A DNA stretch of 14,632 bases, from assembly GCA_028274925.1 (NCBI GenBank), contig JAQCNR010000119.1, forward strand, positions 1 through 14,632, in the 5' to 3' direction. Source of the stretch: Halovenus sp. (GTDB taxonomy: Archaea > Halobacteriota > Halobacteria > Halobacteriales > Haloarculaceae). Of the stretch, positions 7,196 through 14,109 are shown piece after piece. Numbering within the stretch: the stretch's first letter is position 1; each line of letters starts with the position of its first letter. Below the pieces are notes generated by a model, which was not told the origin of the DNA, did not search any database, and saw nothing but the letters and a program-made list of their open reading frames with translations. The position numbers were made by a program, and so were the translations under genes.

Positions 7196-8542
7196 TTACG
7201 ACAGGTCGCAGGTCATCTCGCTGGCCGGGATTGTAACGTCCTCGGCCGCGACAGTCTCGATTGGTTCGCTCGGCTGGATGGACGCTGGCCAGTTCTCCTG
7301 GCTGTCTGGCGTCACTTCCACGTTTGCGACGGTCATCGGCGACCGAGCCTGGTTGTTGTACTCCTGGTACGTGTAGGCGTTCTCGCCTTTGGGCGTATCG
7401 GTGACAGTCATCCCGCGGAGGCCGGAGATAATCGCTTCCCGAGAGCCTTCGCCCTCTTCGTTGACGGCCTGGATGACCGACGACGCGGCGGTGAACGCGC
7501 CACTCGTGAACAGGTCCGGCACGACGCCGTAGGCGCTGGTGTGGCGGTCGATAAAAGCGTCGTTGATCTCGTTGTCGTACTGGTTCCAGTGGTATCGGGT
7601 CGTGAACGGCCCGAAGTCCGCGTCTGCGAGACCTTCGTTCGTGAAGCTGTCACCGAGGATATCACTGAGGGTATCTCCAACAATCGACAGCGTCACGCGG
7701 GAAGCGAAGCCACCGAACAGTTGGAGGTCGTAATCGCCCGAGAGGAACTCCGAGGCGAAGAAGGGCAGTGTCTGTGCGGTGAAGCCACCGACCATCCCCT
7801 GCGCGCCGTTGCTTTCGGCCTGTTCGAGCAGTCCCTGCCACTCCTGTTGGCCGCTGGAGACGGCCCGTTCCAACACGATATCGACGCCGCGGTTCTCCAG
7901 CACCGCGCGGTAGTTGTCGACGACAGACTGCCCGAAAGTGTCGTCAGCCCCGAACAGCGCCATCTGGTCGACGTCGGTGGACTCGGCGATGTAGACACCG
8001 CCGCTTCGTGCGTCCATTGCGGTGTTCTCGTTGGCCCGGAAGACCTGCTCACTGCAGGTTTCTGCGTTCGCTGTCAGTCCCGCCGACGCCGCCGGCCCCA
8101 TGATGAAGGGCACGTCCGACCGCGAGACGACCTGGTTGATAACGCGCAGTGCGCCCCCCGAGTTACCGACGCCGAAGAGCACGTCAACCTCCTCTTGGGT
8201 CACCAAGTCTTCCGCGAGTGACTGTGACTCCTGTGGGTTGAACTGCGTGTCTCGAACGAACAGTTCGACATCAACGTCGCCGACGGTATATTCGTACTCT
8301 CCCGCGTCAACCGACTCTTCACCCAGTGGGTCGCTGTCTGCCTTGTGTGCGAGTCCACTGTAAAATCCCGCAGTCCCCTGTTTGCCGTACTGCGGGAGTG
8401 GTCCGGAAAAGTCTTGCAAGATGCCGATACTCAGTTCTGCCGATGAGCTGTCCTCTTCGCCGACTGCACAGCCGGCAAGTGCGAGTGCACCAGTCGTCCC
8501 CATTGTTCCCAGTACTTTTCGTCGGGTAAGGTTTGATCCCAT
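7196..8542 (-). CDS. ABC transporter substrate-binding lipoprotein (LivJ/LivK type, Tat-exported)
   Basis: This 448-residue protein is the extracellular solute receptor of the importer. Its N-terminus has a twin-arginine signal (TRRKVLG, Arg7-Arg8), a hydrophobic core and the lipobox LAGC with Cys25, so it is probably exported folded by Tat and lipid-anchored. A Ser/Glu/Asp linker leads into a type I periplasmic-binding fold (Peripla_BP_6): LSIGILQDFSGPLPQYG near 36-52, then a GNSGG ligand-contact loop and FGADDTFGQS near the second lobe. The family binds branched-chain amino acids, amides or carboxylates; specificity is not readable. First gene of the operon, it is preceded by an AT-rich promoter region (8584-8598). 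The acyl-CoA synthetase gene directly upstream suggests the ligand could be an acid that is later CoA-activated. Confidence 0.92.
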   Translation of the reverse strand: MGSNLTRRKVLGTMGTTGALALAGCAVGEEDSSSAELSIGILQDFSGPLPQYGKQGTAGFYSGLAHKADSDPLGEESVDAGEYEYTVGDVDVELFVRDTQFNPQESQSLAEDLVTQEEVDVLFGVGNSGGALRVINQVVSRSDVPFIMGPAASAGLTANAETCSEQVFRANENTAMDARSGGVYIAESTDVDQMALFGADDTFGQSVVDNYRAVLENRGVDIVLERAVSSGQQEWQGLLEQAESNGAQGMVGGFTAQTLPFFASEFLSGDYDLQLFGGFASRVTLSIVGDTLSDILGDSFTNEGLADADFGPFTTRYHWNQYDNEINDAFIDRHTSAYGVVPDLFTSGAFTAASSVIQAVNEEGEGSREAIISGLRGMTVTDTPKGENAYTYQEYNNQARSPMTVANVEVTPDSQENWPASIQPSEPIETVAAEDVTIPASEMTCDLS

Positions 8543-8583
8543 GACTACATTATACTACTATACCTACCCATGAAAACCGAGAT

Positions 8584-8598
8584 GTTAATATGTTAAAC
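8584..8598 (-). promoter_or_regulatory. AT-rich promoter element of the liv operon
   Basis: On the minus strand this reads GTTTAACATATTAAC, 42-56 nt upstream of the binding-protein ATG, giving a predicted start near 8564 and a leader of about 20 nt. The nearly palindromic TTAACATATTAA recurs in similar form before the acyl-CoA synthetase (10326-10340). A second AT-rich run, TATAGTAGTATAATG, lies closer to the ATG but is too close for a TATA box. Confidence 0.4.
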
Positions 8599-8656
8599 TC
8601 GTCAGTGAGCGGCCAGTAATCCTGCTTTTGCTGTGAGTACCCTGAGAAATAGCCCG

Positions 8657-8673
8657 CCGCGACGACACCGCGG
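8657..8673 (-). terminator. Small GC hairpin after acyl-CoA synthetase gene
   Basis: CCGCG (8657-8661) and CGCGG (8669-8673) form a 5-bp stem with a 7-nt loop, just past the acyl-CoA synthetase stop codon. A short T-run (GCTATTTCTC on the minus strand) follows. It may end the synthetase transcript ahead of the liv promoter, but the stem is short and could be chance in GC-rich DNA. Confidence 0.3.
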
Positions 8674-8678
8674 TCAGC

Positions 8679-10289
8679 CTACCCCTGTCCAACCATTCGG
8701 TCTTCGTCTTCCCACTCCTGTTCGCGCAACTCGAATTTCTGGACTTTTCCTGTGGCTGTCGTGGGTAACTCCTCGACGTATTCGATGCGCCTGACAGTCT
8801 TGTAGTTCGCCAGGTTCTCGCGAGTAAACTCGGTCAGTTCCGTCGCAGACACTGGTGGGTCCTCGGGGTCGTCGTTCGAGGGAACCACGAAGGCCTTCGG
8901 TGTCTCGCCCCACTCGTCGTCTGGCGAAGGAATGACCGCAACGTCGCTGACGGCGTCGTGCTCGAACAGCGTATCCTCTAGTTCGATGCTGGAGATGTTC
9001 TCACCGCCCGAGATGATGATGTCTTTCTTGCGGTCCTGAATCGAGAGCATTCCAGTCTCGTCGACTGTCGCCAGGTCACCGAGGTGGTAGTAGCCCTCCG
9101 CGCGGTCGTTGAACGCCTCCTCCGTCGCCTCGGGCTTGTTCCAGTACTTCTCCATCACCTGGTTGCCCTTGACGACAACTTCGCCGATGGTCTCGTCGTC
9201 TCTGGGCACGTCGTTGCCGTCCTCGTCGACAACGCGGATTTCGGTGCCGAGATAGCCAATGCCCTGCCGTTTCTTGATTCGGAAGCGGTCGCTGCTGTCG
9301 TCGTCGAAGTACCGACCAGCGTCTGAGGTGCTGATCAGTGGGCCGGTTTCGGTCGCGCCGTAGACGTGTTTCAGATACCAGCCGAACTCCTCTTCGACGG
9401 TGCGAATCGTGGCCTCCGGCGGCGCAGCGCCCGCGGTTGCGATCCGAACATTGTTGTCTCCAGTCGTCTCGGGGCCGTGTTCATCGTAGTAATCGATCAG
9501 CATGTTCAGCACCGTCGGCGCACCGCACATGTACGACACATCTTCGGTCTGGACGGCCTCGAAGATGTCTCCGGCCTCGACACCGCGCGTGCAGATATGC
9601 TTCGCGCCGATGCCGGTCATCGCGTAGATGTGGCCCCACCCGTTGACGTGGAACATCGGCAACGTCCAGAGGTAGATATCGTCGTCGCTGATATCCTGAT
9701 GGACTGTTGTGATGTAGGCGTGTAGCGTTTCGGCGCGGTGGGTTCGACAGACACCTTTCGGGTCGCCAGTCGTCCCAGAGGTGTAATTGACCGTGATGAT
9801 CTCGTCTTCGTCCATCTCTGGGCGGTCGTAGTCGGTAGTGTCCGTTATCACTTCGTCGAAGGACTCCCAGTCCCCCTCGACGGCGTCGACATCGTTGGTG
9901 ATGAAGGTCTCTGTTGGGACCTCGTCCCGAATTGGCTCAATTTTGTCTGCGAAGTCGTAATCGGCATAGATTGCGTCGACGCCAGCGTCTTCGAGGATGT
10001 ACGCGAAGTCGTCGGGTGTCAGCCGGTAGTTCAACGGTGTATGGACCGCACCGATTTGCATCGACCCGTAGGCCGCTTCGAGGTGGTAATGTGTGTTTGG
10101 GTCGAGCACTGCGACGCGGTCGCCTTTTTCGATCCCACGCTGTTGGAGTGCGGCCGAGAATCCGTCGACTCGCTCGCCCAGTTCCTCGTAGCTGTACCGT
10201 TCCCCTGTTGTCGCGACGACTGCCTCCTCATTCCCGTAGTGGTTGCGCGCACGGTCGAGAAACTCTGTGACAAGCAGTGGCTTGTGCAT
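8679..10289 (-). CDS. Acyl-CoA synthetase (AMP-forming, ANL superfamily)
   Basis: This 536-residue enzyme should join a carboxylic acid to coenzyme A through an acyl-AMP intermediate. The ATP-binding P-loop is YTSGTTGDPKG (169-179), followed by the A5-type motif YGATETGP (310-317), GDLATVDETG (404-413), the hinge and GGEN region DRKKDIIISGGENISS (419-434), and the C-terminal catalytic lysine Lys515 in PTTATGKVQK. All core motifs are intact. It resembles medium/long-chain or branched/aryl acid ligases; the acid is unknown. ATG 10289 is chosen because MHKPLLVTEFLDRA begins the family-like N-terminus; an in-frame GTG at 10304 would add five residues. It lies upstream of, and in the same direction as, the liv importer, with its own TATA region. 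Confidence 0.91.
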   Translation of the reverse strand: MHKPLLVTEFLDRARNHYGNEEAVVATTGERYSYEELGERVDGFSAALQQRGIEKGDRVAVLDPNTHYHLEAAYGSMQIGAVHTPLNYRLTPDDFAYILEDAGVDAIYADYDFADKIEPIRDEVPTETFITNDVDAVEGDWESFDEVITDTTDYDRPEMDEDEIITVNYTSGTTGDPKGVCRTHRAETLHAYITTVHQDISDDDIYLWTLPMFHVNGWGHIYAMTGIGAKHICTRGVEAGDIFEAVQTEDVSYMCGAPTVLNMLIDYYDEHGPETTGDNNVRIATAGAAPPEATIRTVEEEFGWYLKHVYGATETGPLISTSDAGRYFDDDSSDRFRIKKRQGIGYLGTEIRVVDEDGNDVPRDDETIGEVVVKGNQVMEKYWNKPEATEEAFNDRAEGYYHLGDLATVDETGMLSIQDRKKDIIISGGENISSIELEDTLFEHDAVSDVAVIPSPDDEWGETPKAFVVPSNDDPEDPPVSATELTEFTRENLANYKTVRRIEYVEELPTTATGKVQKFELREQEWEDEDRMVGQG

Positions 10290-10325
10290 GTCCAAAGATA
10301 CCACTCACTGTGCAATCAAACCATA

Positions 10326-10340
10326 GGTTAACATATATAC
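10326..10340 (-). promoter_or_regulatory. TATA region of the acyl-CoA synthetase gene
   Basis: The minus strand reads GTATATATGTTAACC, 37-51 nt upstream of ATG 10289, which predicts transcription start near 10310 and a leader of about 20 nt. The GTTAACATAT core matches the element before the liv operon in position and, inverted, in sequence, hinting at a shared regulator. Confidence 0.5.
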
Positions 10341-10383
10341 GGATTGGTAAAACAGGGAAGTTCCCCCTGTGCTGGCCGTCCCA

Positions 10384-10442
10384 TCTCACTGTCGAGGGCC
10401 AATGGCGAGTGTGGACTCGCAGACTCTGCCGCGACTGTGAGA
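10384..10442. promoter_or_regulatory. Concentric nested dyad between divergent genes
   Basis: Two inverted repeats share a centre near 10413. The outer arms, TCTCACTGTCG (10384-10394) and CGACTGTGAGA (10432-10442), are complementary at 10 of 11 positions. The inner arms, GCGAGT (10405-10410) and ACTCGC (10415-10420), are perfect with a GTGG loop. The element lies between the acyl-CoA synthetase promoter and the histidine kinase promoter, its right arm touching the latter's TATA region. It may be a shared operator or cruciform-forming site. Confidence 0.5.
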
Positions 10443-10450
10443 ATACTTAA
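10441..10450 (+). promoter_or_regulatory. TATA-like element of the histidine kinase gene
   Basis: GAATACTTAA is centred about 36 nt before ATG 10482, predicting a start near 10472 and a very short leader. Direct repeats GTGCGTA at 10458-10464 and 10468-10474 (10-bp period) lie between it and the start codon and could bind a repressor over the transcription start. Confidence 0.4.
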
Positions 10451-10481
10451 CCGCGCAGTGCGTACGTGTGCGTAGATAGCA

Positions 10482-11552
10482 ATGGACGAGGGGTTCGAGG
10501 GGTACGAAGAACTCACCGCTGAACAGTATCGGACGTTGATCGAAGAGACGTCCGACGTGGTCTCGATTATCGACGAGGACGGGACGATCATCTATCAGTC
10601 ACCCGACTCGGAGCATATCAAAGGCTGGTCACGGACCGCGTTGCTGGGTGAGAACATTATGGAGTATATCCACCCCGAGGACCGAGAACGGGTGTCGGAA
10701 GCGCTCGGTACACTGGCCGATGGCGGAGCGTTAGACGAGGAAGTCGAGTATCGACTCCGACGTGCGGACGGCGAGTGGACCTGGTTGGCGTCAACCGGGA
10801 CAGTCCCGGGCCCAGACAGCCCAGTCGACGGCATCATTACGACAAGTCGGAACACCACCGAGCGAAAGGAGACCAAACAGAAACTCAAATCACAGCGCGA
10901 CGACCTCGAACTGCTCAATCAGGTCGTACGCCACGACATCCGCAACGACCTGCAGGTTGTCTCCACCTACGCCGAACTGCTCGAAGACCATGTCGACGAG
11001 GAAGGCCGCGACCATCTCAGGCGACTCACCGAGAGCAACGAACAGGCGGCCGAACTGATCATAACGGCCCGAGACCTGACGAACGTCATCCTGCGGTCCG
11101 GCAGCGACCTCGAACGTGTGCCACTGGCAGCGGCCGTCGACGGACAGGTCTCCGAACTCCGCTCTTCACACCCAGAGGCCATGTTCAATATCGCCGATTC
11201 TATCGACGGCCACGCTGTCCTCGCCGACGATATGCTCGATACGATCTTCCGGAATCTGCTCAAAAACGCCGTCCAGCACAACGACAAGGACCAACCCGAA
11301 GTGAGTATTGACGCCAACGCCGATGAGGACACCGTGACGGTGAGCGTCGCTGATAACGGCCCCGGTGTGCCCGACGAACAGAAAGACCTCATTTTCGGAA
11401 GAGAGGAGAAAGGACTGGACAGCGAGGGAACGGGAATTGGCTTGTATCTCGTCCGAGAGCTGGTTACTGGCTATGGCGGGAATGTCTGGGTCGAGGACCG
11501 TGCGGACTCGCCGGGGGCTGTGTTTGTGGTCGAACTCCAGCGGGCCGACTAG
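10482..11552 (+). CDS. PAS domain sensor histidine kinase (soluble)
   Basis: This 356-residue protein has a PAS domain at about 14-128 (YRTLIEETSDVVSIIDEDGTI, HPEDRERV, then the PAC-like WTWLASTGT and TRNTTERK-like end), a coiled linker, and a kinase core. The H-box is VVRHDIRNDLQ with phospho-acceptor His151. The ATP-binding domain carries the N-box NLLKNAVQHND (258-268), G1 DNGPGVP (291-297) and G2 GTGIGLYLV (316-324). There is no membrane segment or signal peptide, so it senses a cytoplasmic signal. No receiver-domain regulator is adjacent, and its output target is unknown. It is divergent from the acyl-CoA synthetase across a 190-nt region with a dyad, so control of that gene is conceivable. 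It precedes the FrnE-like gene by about 40 nt, so the two may be cotranscribed. Confidence 0.93.
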   Translation: MDEGFEGYEELTAEQYRTLIEETSDVVSIIDEDGTIIYQSPDSEHIKGWSRTALLGENIMEYIHPEDRERVSEALGTLADGGALDEEVEYRLRRADGEWTWLASTGTVPGPDSPVDGIITTSRNTTERKETKQKLKSQRDDLELLNQVVRHDIRNDLQVVSTYAELLEDHVDEEGRDHLRRLTESNEQAAELIITARDLTNVILRSGSDLERVPLAAAVDGQVSELRSSHPEAMFNIADSIDGHAVLADDMLDTIFRNLLKNAVQHNDKDQPEVSIDANADEDTVTVSVADNGPGVPDEQKDLIFGREEKGLDSEGTGIGLYLVRELVTGYGGNVWVEDRADSPGAVFVVELQRAD

Positions 11553-11593
11553 TCGAGCAACGAGTCTTTGCCGCTGGACCGTCTACCGTGGGT

Positions 11594-12223
11594 ATGAGCC
11601 AACAAACCACCGATTCAGTCCTCGTGTACGCCGATTACGTCTGTCCGTTCTGTTACCTCGGCTACGAGTCACTCGACCAGTACCAGACAGAGCGCGACGA
11701 ACCAATCGAGACAGACTGGCATCCGTTCGACCTGCGGAGTCGCGAGCGCCGACCTGACGGGACCATCGACGACTCCGTCGACAACGGCAAAGACGAGGAG
11801 TATTACGAACAGGCCAAACAGAACGTCGAACGACTCGCCGAGGAGTACGGCGTCGAAATGGCTGAACCCCTCCTGAAAGATGTCGACTCTTACGACGCCC
11901 AGCGAGTTGCCTACCGCATTCGCGAGGAATATCCCGACAAGTTCCAGCAGTTCCACCGGAGCGTCTTCGACGCGCTATGGGAAGAGAACCGAGATATCGC
12001 TGACGCAGACGTGCTCCGAGAACTGGCCGACGACGCAGATATCCCGACCGACATCGTTGCAGAGGCCCTCGCTGACGAGGAGACGACCGAGGAACTCGAA
12101 GCAGCGTTCGAGTCTGCACAGAACGAACGAATCACTGGCGTGCCGACCTTCGTCTACGGCAGCCACGCGGCCCGGGGTGCAGTCCCACCAGAGCAACTGC
12201 GCCGACTGGTCGACGGCAACTGA
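11594..12223 (+). CDS. DsbA/FrnE family thiol oxidoreductase
   Basis: This 209-residue protein has the thioredoxin fold with the helical insertion of the DsbA/FrnE group. The active site is CPFC (Cys17, Cys20) in YADYVCPFCYLGYESL, with the family's Y(L/I)G extension. The cis-proline loop is GVPTFV near 187, and the insertion (about 45-165) is strongly acidic. There is no signal peptide, so it acts in the cytoplasm, probably in dithiol/disulfide exchange; FrnE relatives have been tied to oxidative stress and polyketide biosynthesis. The related 2-hydroxychromene-2-carboxylate isomerases usually lack this full CxxC pair. ATG 11594 is preferred to the in-frame GTG at 11588. It follows the kinase gene closely, with no clear promoter of its own. 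Confidence 0.9.
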   Translation: MSQQTTDSVLVYADYVCPFCYLGYESLDQYQTERDEPIETDWHPFDLRSRERRPDGTIDDSVDNGKDEEYYEQAKQNVERLAEEYGVEMAEPLLKDVDSYDAQRVAYRIREEYPDKFQQFHRSVFDALWEENRDIADADVLRELADDADIPTDIVAEALADEETTEELEAAFESAQNERITGVPTFVYGSHAARGAVPPEQLRRLVDGN

Positions 12224-12241
12224 CCGCGACGCGGCCGAGTG

Positions 12242-12249
12242 TTTATATA
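12242..12249 (+). promoter_or_regulatory. TATA box of a leaderless gene
   Basis: TTTATATA is centred 26-27 nt before ATG 12272, a textbook haloarchaeal leaderless promoter. It fixes the start of the downstream gene and shows that it is transcribed independently of the FrnE-like gene. Confidence 0.7.
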
Positions 12250-12271
12250 GGAACGTCGGACCAACCGGCGT

Positions 12272-12715
12272 ATGTCAGACCACACACTCTGGCAGGATGA
12301 ACGGGCAATCGAAGGGTTACCGATTAGACTCGTCATCGCACTTGTCGTTGGCGTCGCCTGTCTTGGCGTGATGTTGAGTGTCGTCGGCGGATTCAGCTCA
12401 CTCGGGCAGACCGAACTCTCGACCCAGCCCCAGCCAGATCTCGTCAAAGAAGGCAACCACACGGTCAACGTCACCGTCGTCGATACTGACGGCGAACCAA
12501 TCGAAGCGGCGACGGTCATCGCTCGTGGCGACACGGCCCGCCTCGACTCACTCGCTCGTGCGGAGACCAACGCGAAGGGTGTTGCACAACTCAGCTTCGA
12601 TGCATCACTGCGGCCTAATCAGGCAGAAGGGAAAATCGAACTCTCGATTCAGCCGCCACAGGGCGAGTACGTCGACAAACAGGAAAATACGGGGATTCTC
12701 GTTATCGAACGTTAA
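12272..12715 (+). CDS. Membrane-anchored protein with carboxypeptidase-regulatory-like domain
   Basis: This 147-residue protein has a short polar N-terminus (DERAIEGLPIRL), one membrane segment at about 19-40, and an extracytoplasmic Thr/Ser/Pro-rich linker. A beta-rich domain follows at about 63-146 with the pattern HTVNVTVVDTDGEPIEAATV, a match to the carboxypeptidase-regulatory-like (prealbumin) fold. No catalytic residues are visible, so it is likely structural or adhesive. The ERAIEGLPIRL segment directly before the helix is reminiscent of pilin-like class III signal regions, but I do not see a definite cleavage motif. Expression is from its own TATA box. Its TAA stop overlaps the convergent methyltransferase stop within the palindrome TTAA (12712-12715). 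Confidence 0.8.
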   Translation: MSDHTLWQDERAIEGLPIRLVIALVVGVACLGVMLSVVGGFSSLGQTELSTQPQPDLVKEGNHTVNVTVVDTDGEPIEAATVIARGDTARLDSLARAETNAKGVAQLSFDASLRPNQAEGKIELSIQPPQGEYVDKQENTGILVIER

Positions 12716-13443
12716 TCCCAGTCAATCCAGTCGAGTTCCCAGCCCTTGCGGCGTTGCGCGTCGCGTTCGGCGAATTCTCGGTCTTCGCGGTGAGTTCGGT
12801 TCCGTTCGAGCGTGTTCGCCTGCTCGCCTTCGACGAGCATCGGGTTGAACGCACACCCCCCAAGTTGTTCGACTTCACCATCGCTCTCGACGACAGAGAT
12901 CGACTGTGTCGCCGTCCCGAGCGGCATGACCAGTTGTCCATCGTCGGCGAGTTGGTTCTCGAGCGCAGCGGGCGGGCGAACAGCCGCGGCTTCGAGCAGG
13001 ATGCGGTCGTATGGGGCGTACTCCGGGAGTCCATCGGCGCCGTCCCGGCAATCGACAAGCACCTCGCCGTAGCCGGCGTCGGCGAGGTTCTTCCGGGCTT
13101 CGTAGACGAGTTGGCGGTTGATATCGATTGCATGAACGTTGCGACCGCCAACAATCTCTGCGAGCACCGCCGTCGTGTAGCCGACGCCAGCGCCAACGAC
13201 GAGGACAGAGTCATTTTCGTCCGGGTCGAGGGCTTCGAGCAGGCGAGCGGCCGTGCTCGGTGCCAGCACACGTGTGCCGAGTCGCTCGTGTGTTCGGTCT
13301 GCGTAAGCCGTCTGCTCGTCACCGACGAAGGAATCGCGCGGGACAGTCCGCATCGCGCCAGCCACATGGTCGCTCTGGACACAGCCCTTGCTGGGGTGTA
13401 CCAGACTATCGACCATATCATCGCGCAGTACCGCTGGGTCCAT
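12712..13443 (-). CDS. Divergent protein-L-isoaspartate O-methyltransferase paralogue
   Basis: This 243-residue Rossmann methyltransferase belongs to the PCMT/PIMT family by overall pattern. SAM motif I is VLVVGAGVGY (80-89), followed by HAIDINRQLVYEARKNL, the acidic motif II loop, and a YAPYDRILLEAAA strand. The substrate motif QTIS found in true isoaspartyl methyltransferases is replaced by TRVL (57-60, before AP), which removes the conserved active-site serine. A charged C-terminal tail (about 200-243) extends beyond the core. It probably binds SAM but may act on another substrate or none. It lies 41 nt downstream of the canonical paralogue, in the same direction. A weak AATTCATT about 27 nt upstream of ATG 13443 could be its own TATA element. 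Confidence 0.87.
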   Translation of the reverse strand: MDPAVLRDDMVDSLVHPSKGCVQSDHVAGAMRTVPRDSFVGDEQTAYADRTHERLGTRVLAPSTAARLLEALDPDENDSVLVVGAGVGYTTAVLAEIVGGRNVHAIDINRQLVYEARKNLADAGYGEVLVDCRDGADGLPEYAPYDRILLEAAAVRPPAALENQLADDGQLVMPLGTATQSISVVESDGEVEQLGGCAFNPMLVEGEQANTLERNRTHREDREFAERDAQRRKGWELDWIDWD

Positions 13444-13484
13444 ATACTCTCGTTGTCCCGAGTCGTAATGAATTGCCCGCTCGG

Positions 13485-14108
13485 TTACTGCAGCGGGACG
13501 AACCGGACGGCACCGTGTTTCGTTCTCTCCGCAAGCCCGCCCTCGCCGACGACGCCGCGAACGAGACGCTGTCGGTCGTCACCAATCGGACCCAGCACAA
13601 CCCCGCCAACCCTGACCTGTTCGAGCAGTGCCGGCGGAAACTCGGCCCCAGCGCAGGTCAGATACGCTGCGTCGTAGGGTGCGTGGTCGGGCCACCCGTC
13701 TCGCCCGTCGCCGGTTCTGACCTGGATATCTCCGTAGCCCAGTTCGGCGAGCGTACTTCGGGCGTGCTCAGCCAGTTCCGAGTGATATTCGACGCTGAAA
13801 ACGTTCTCTGGACCGACTATTTCCGCGGCAACTGCTGCGTGATAGCCACAGCCAGTCCCGATTTCCAGCAGTCGGTCGCCCGGTTCGGCGTCGAGCAACT
13901 CGACCATAATCGCCACCATATGCGGCGCGCTGATCGTCTGACCGTTTCCAATTGGAAGCGGCCGGTCATCGTAGGCGTCTTTGCGACGGGACTGCGGGAC
14001 GAACTCGTGGCGTGGAACGGCGCGCATCGTGGCGGCAGTCTGCTCGCTCAGCGACGCTCGCTCGCAGAGCCTGTCGACCAGTTGGTCGCGGGCCTGCTCA
14101 GTGTCCAT
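13485..14108 (-). CDS. pcm: Protein-L-isoaspartate O-methyltransferase
   Basis: This 207-residue enzyme transfers methyl from S-adenosylmethionine to L-isoaspartyl residues, starting repair of age-damaged proteins in the cytoplasm. The substrate motif GNGQTISAPHMVA (55-67) with Ser60 is intact, and motif I is LLEIGTGCGYH (80-90). GDGRDGWPDHAPYDAAY and the GGVVLGPIG strand complete the fold. The length is typical (about 205-215). The reading frame is open far upstream of ATG 14108, but that extension overlaps the HVO_0476-family gene in another frame and has no family resemblance. The ATG lies 1 nt past that gene's stop, so the two form an operon with the divergent paralogue. Confidence 0.93.
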   Translation of the reverse strand: MDTEQARDQLVDRLCERASLSEQTAATMRAVPRHEFVPQSRRKDAYDDRPLPIGNGQTISAPHMVAIMVELLDAEPGDRLLEIGTGCGYHAAVAAEIVGPENVFSVEYHSELAEHARSTLAELGYGDIQVRTGDGRDGWPDHAPYDAAYLTCAGAEFPPALLEQVRVGGVVLGPIGDDRQRLVRGVVGEGGLAERTKHGAVRFVPLQ

Positions 14109-14109
14109 C

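Noticed and set aside
6989..8221. 410-codon open frame on the plus strand opposite the binding protein and livG
   Set aside because: It is antisense to two well-supported genes, its translation shows no family motifs, and GC-rich codons routinely leave the opposite strand open in haloarchaea.
12226..12236. CCGCG/CGCGG palindrome after the FrnE-like gene as a terminator
   Set aside because: The arms are separated by a single base, so no hairpin loop can form, and no T-run follows.
12754..13677. 307-codon open frame on the plus strand opposite the two methyltransferase genes
   Set aside because: It spans both methyltransferases in antisense and has no motifs, while the minus-strand proteins have complete SAM-binding folds.
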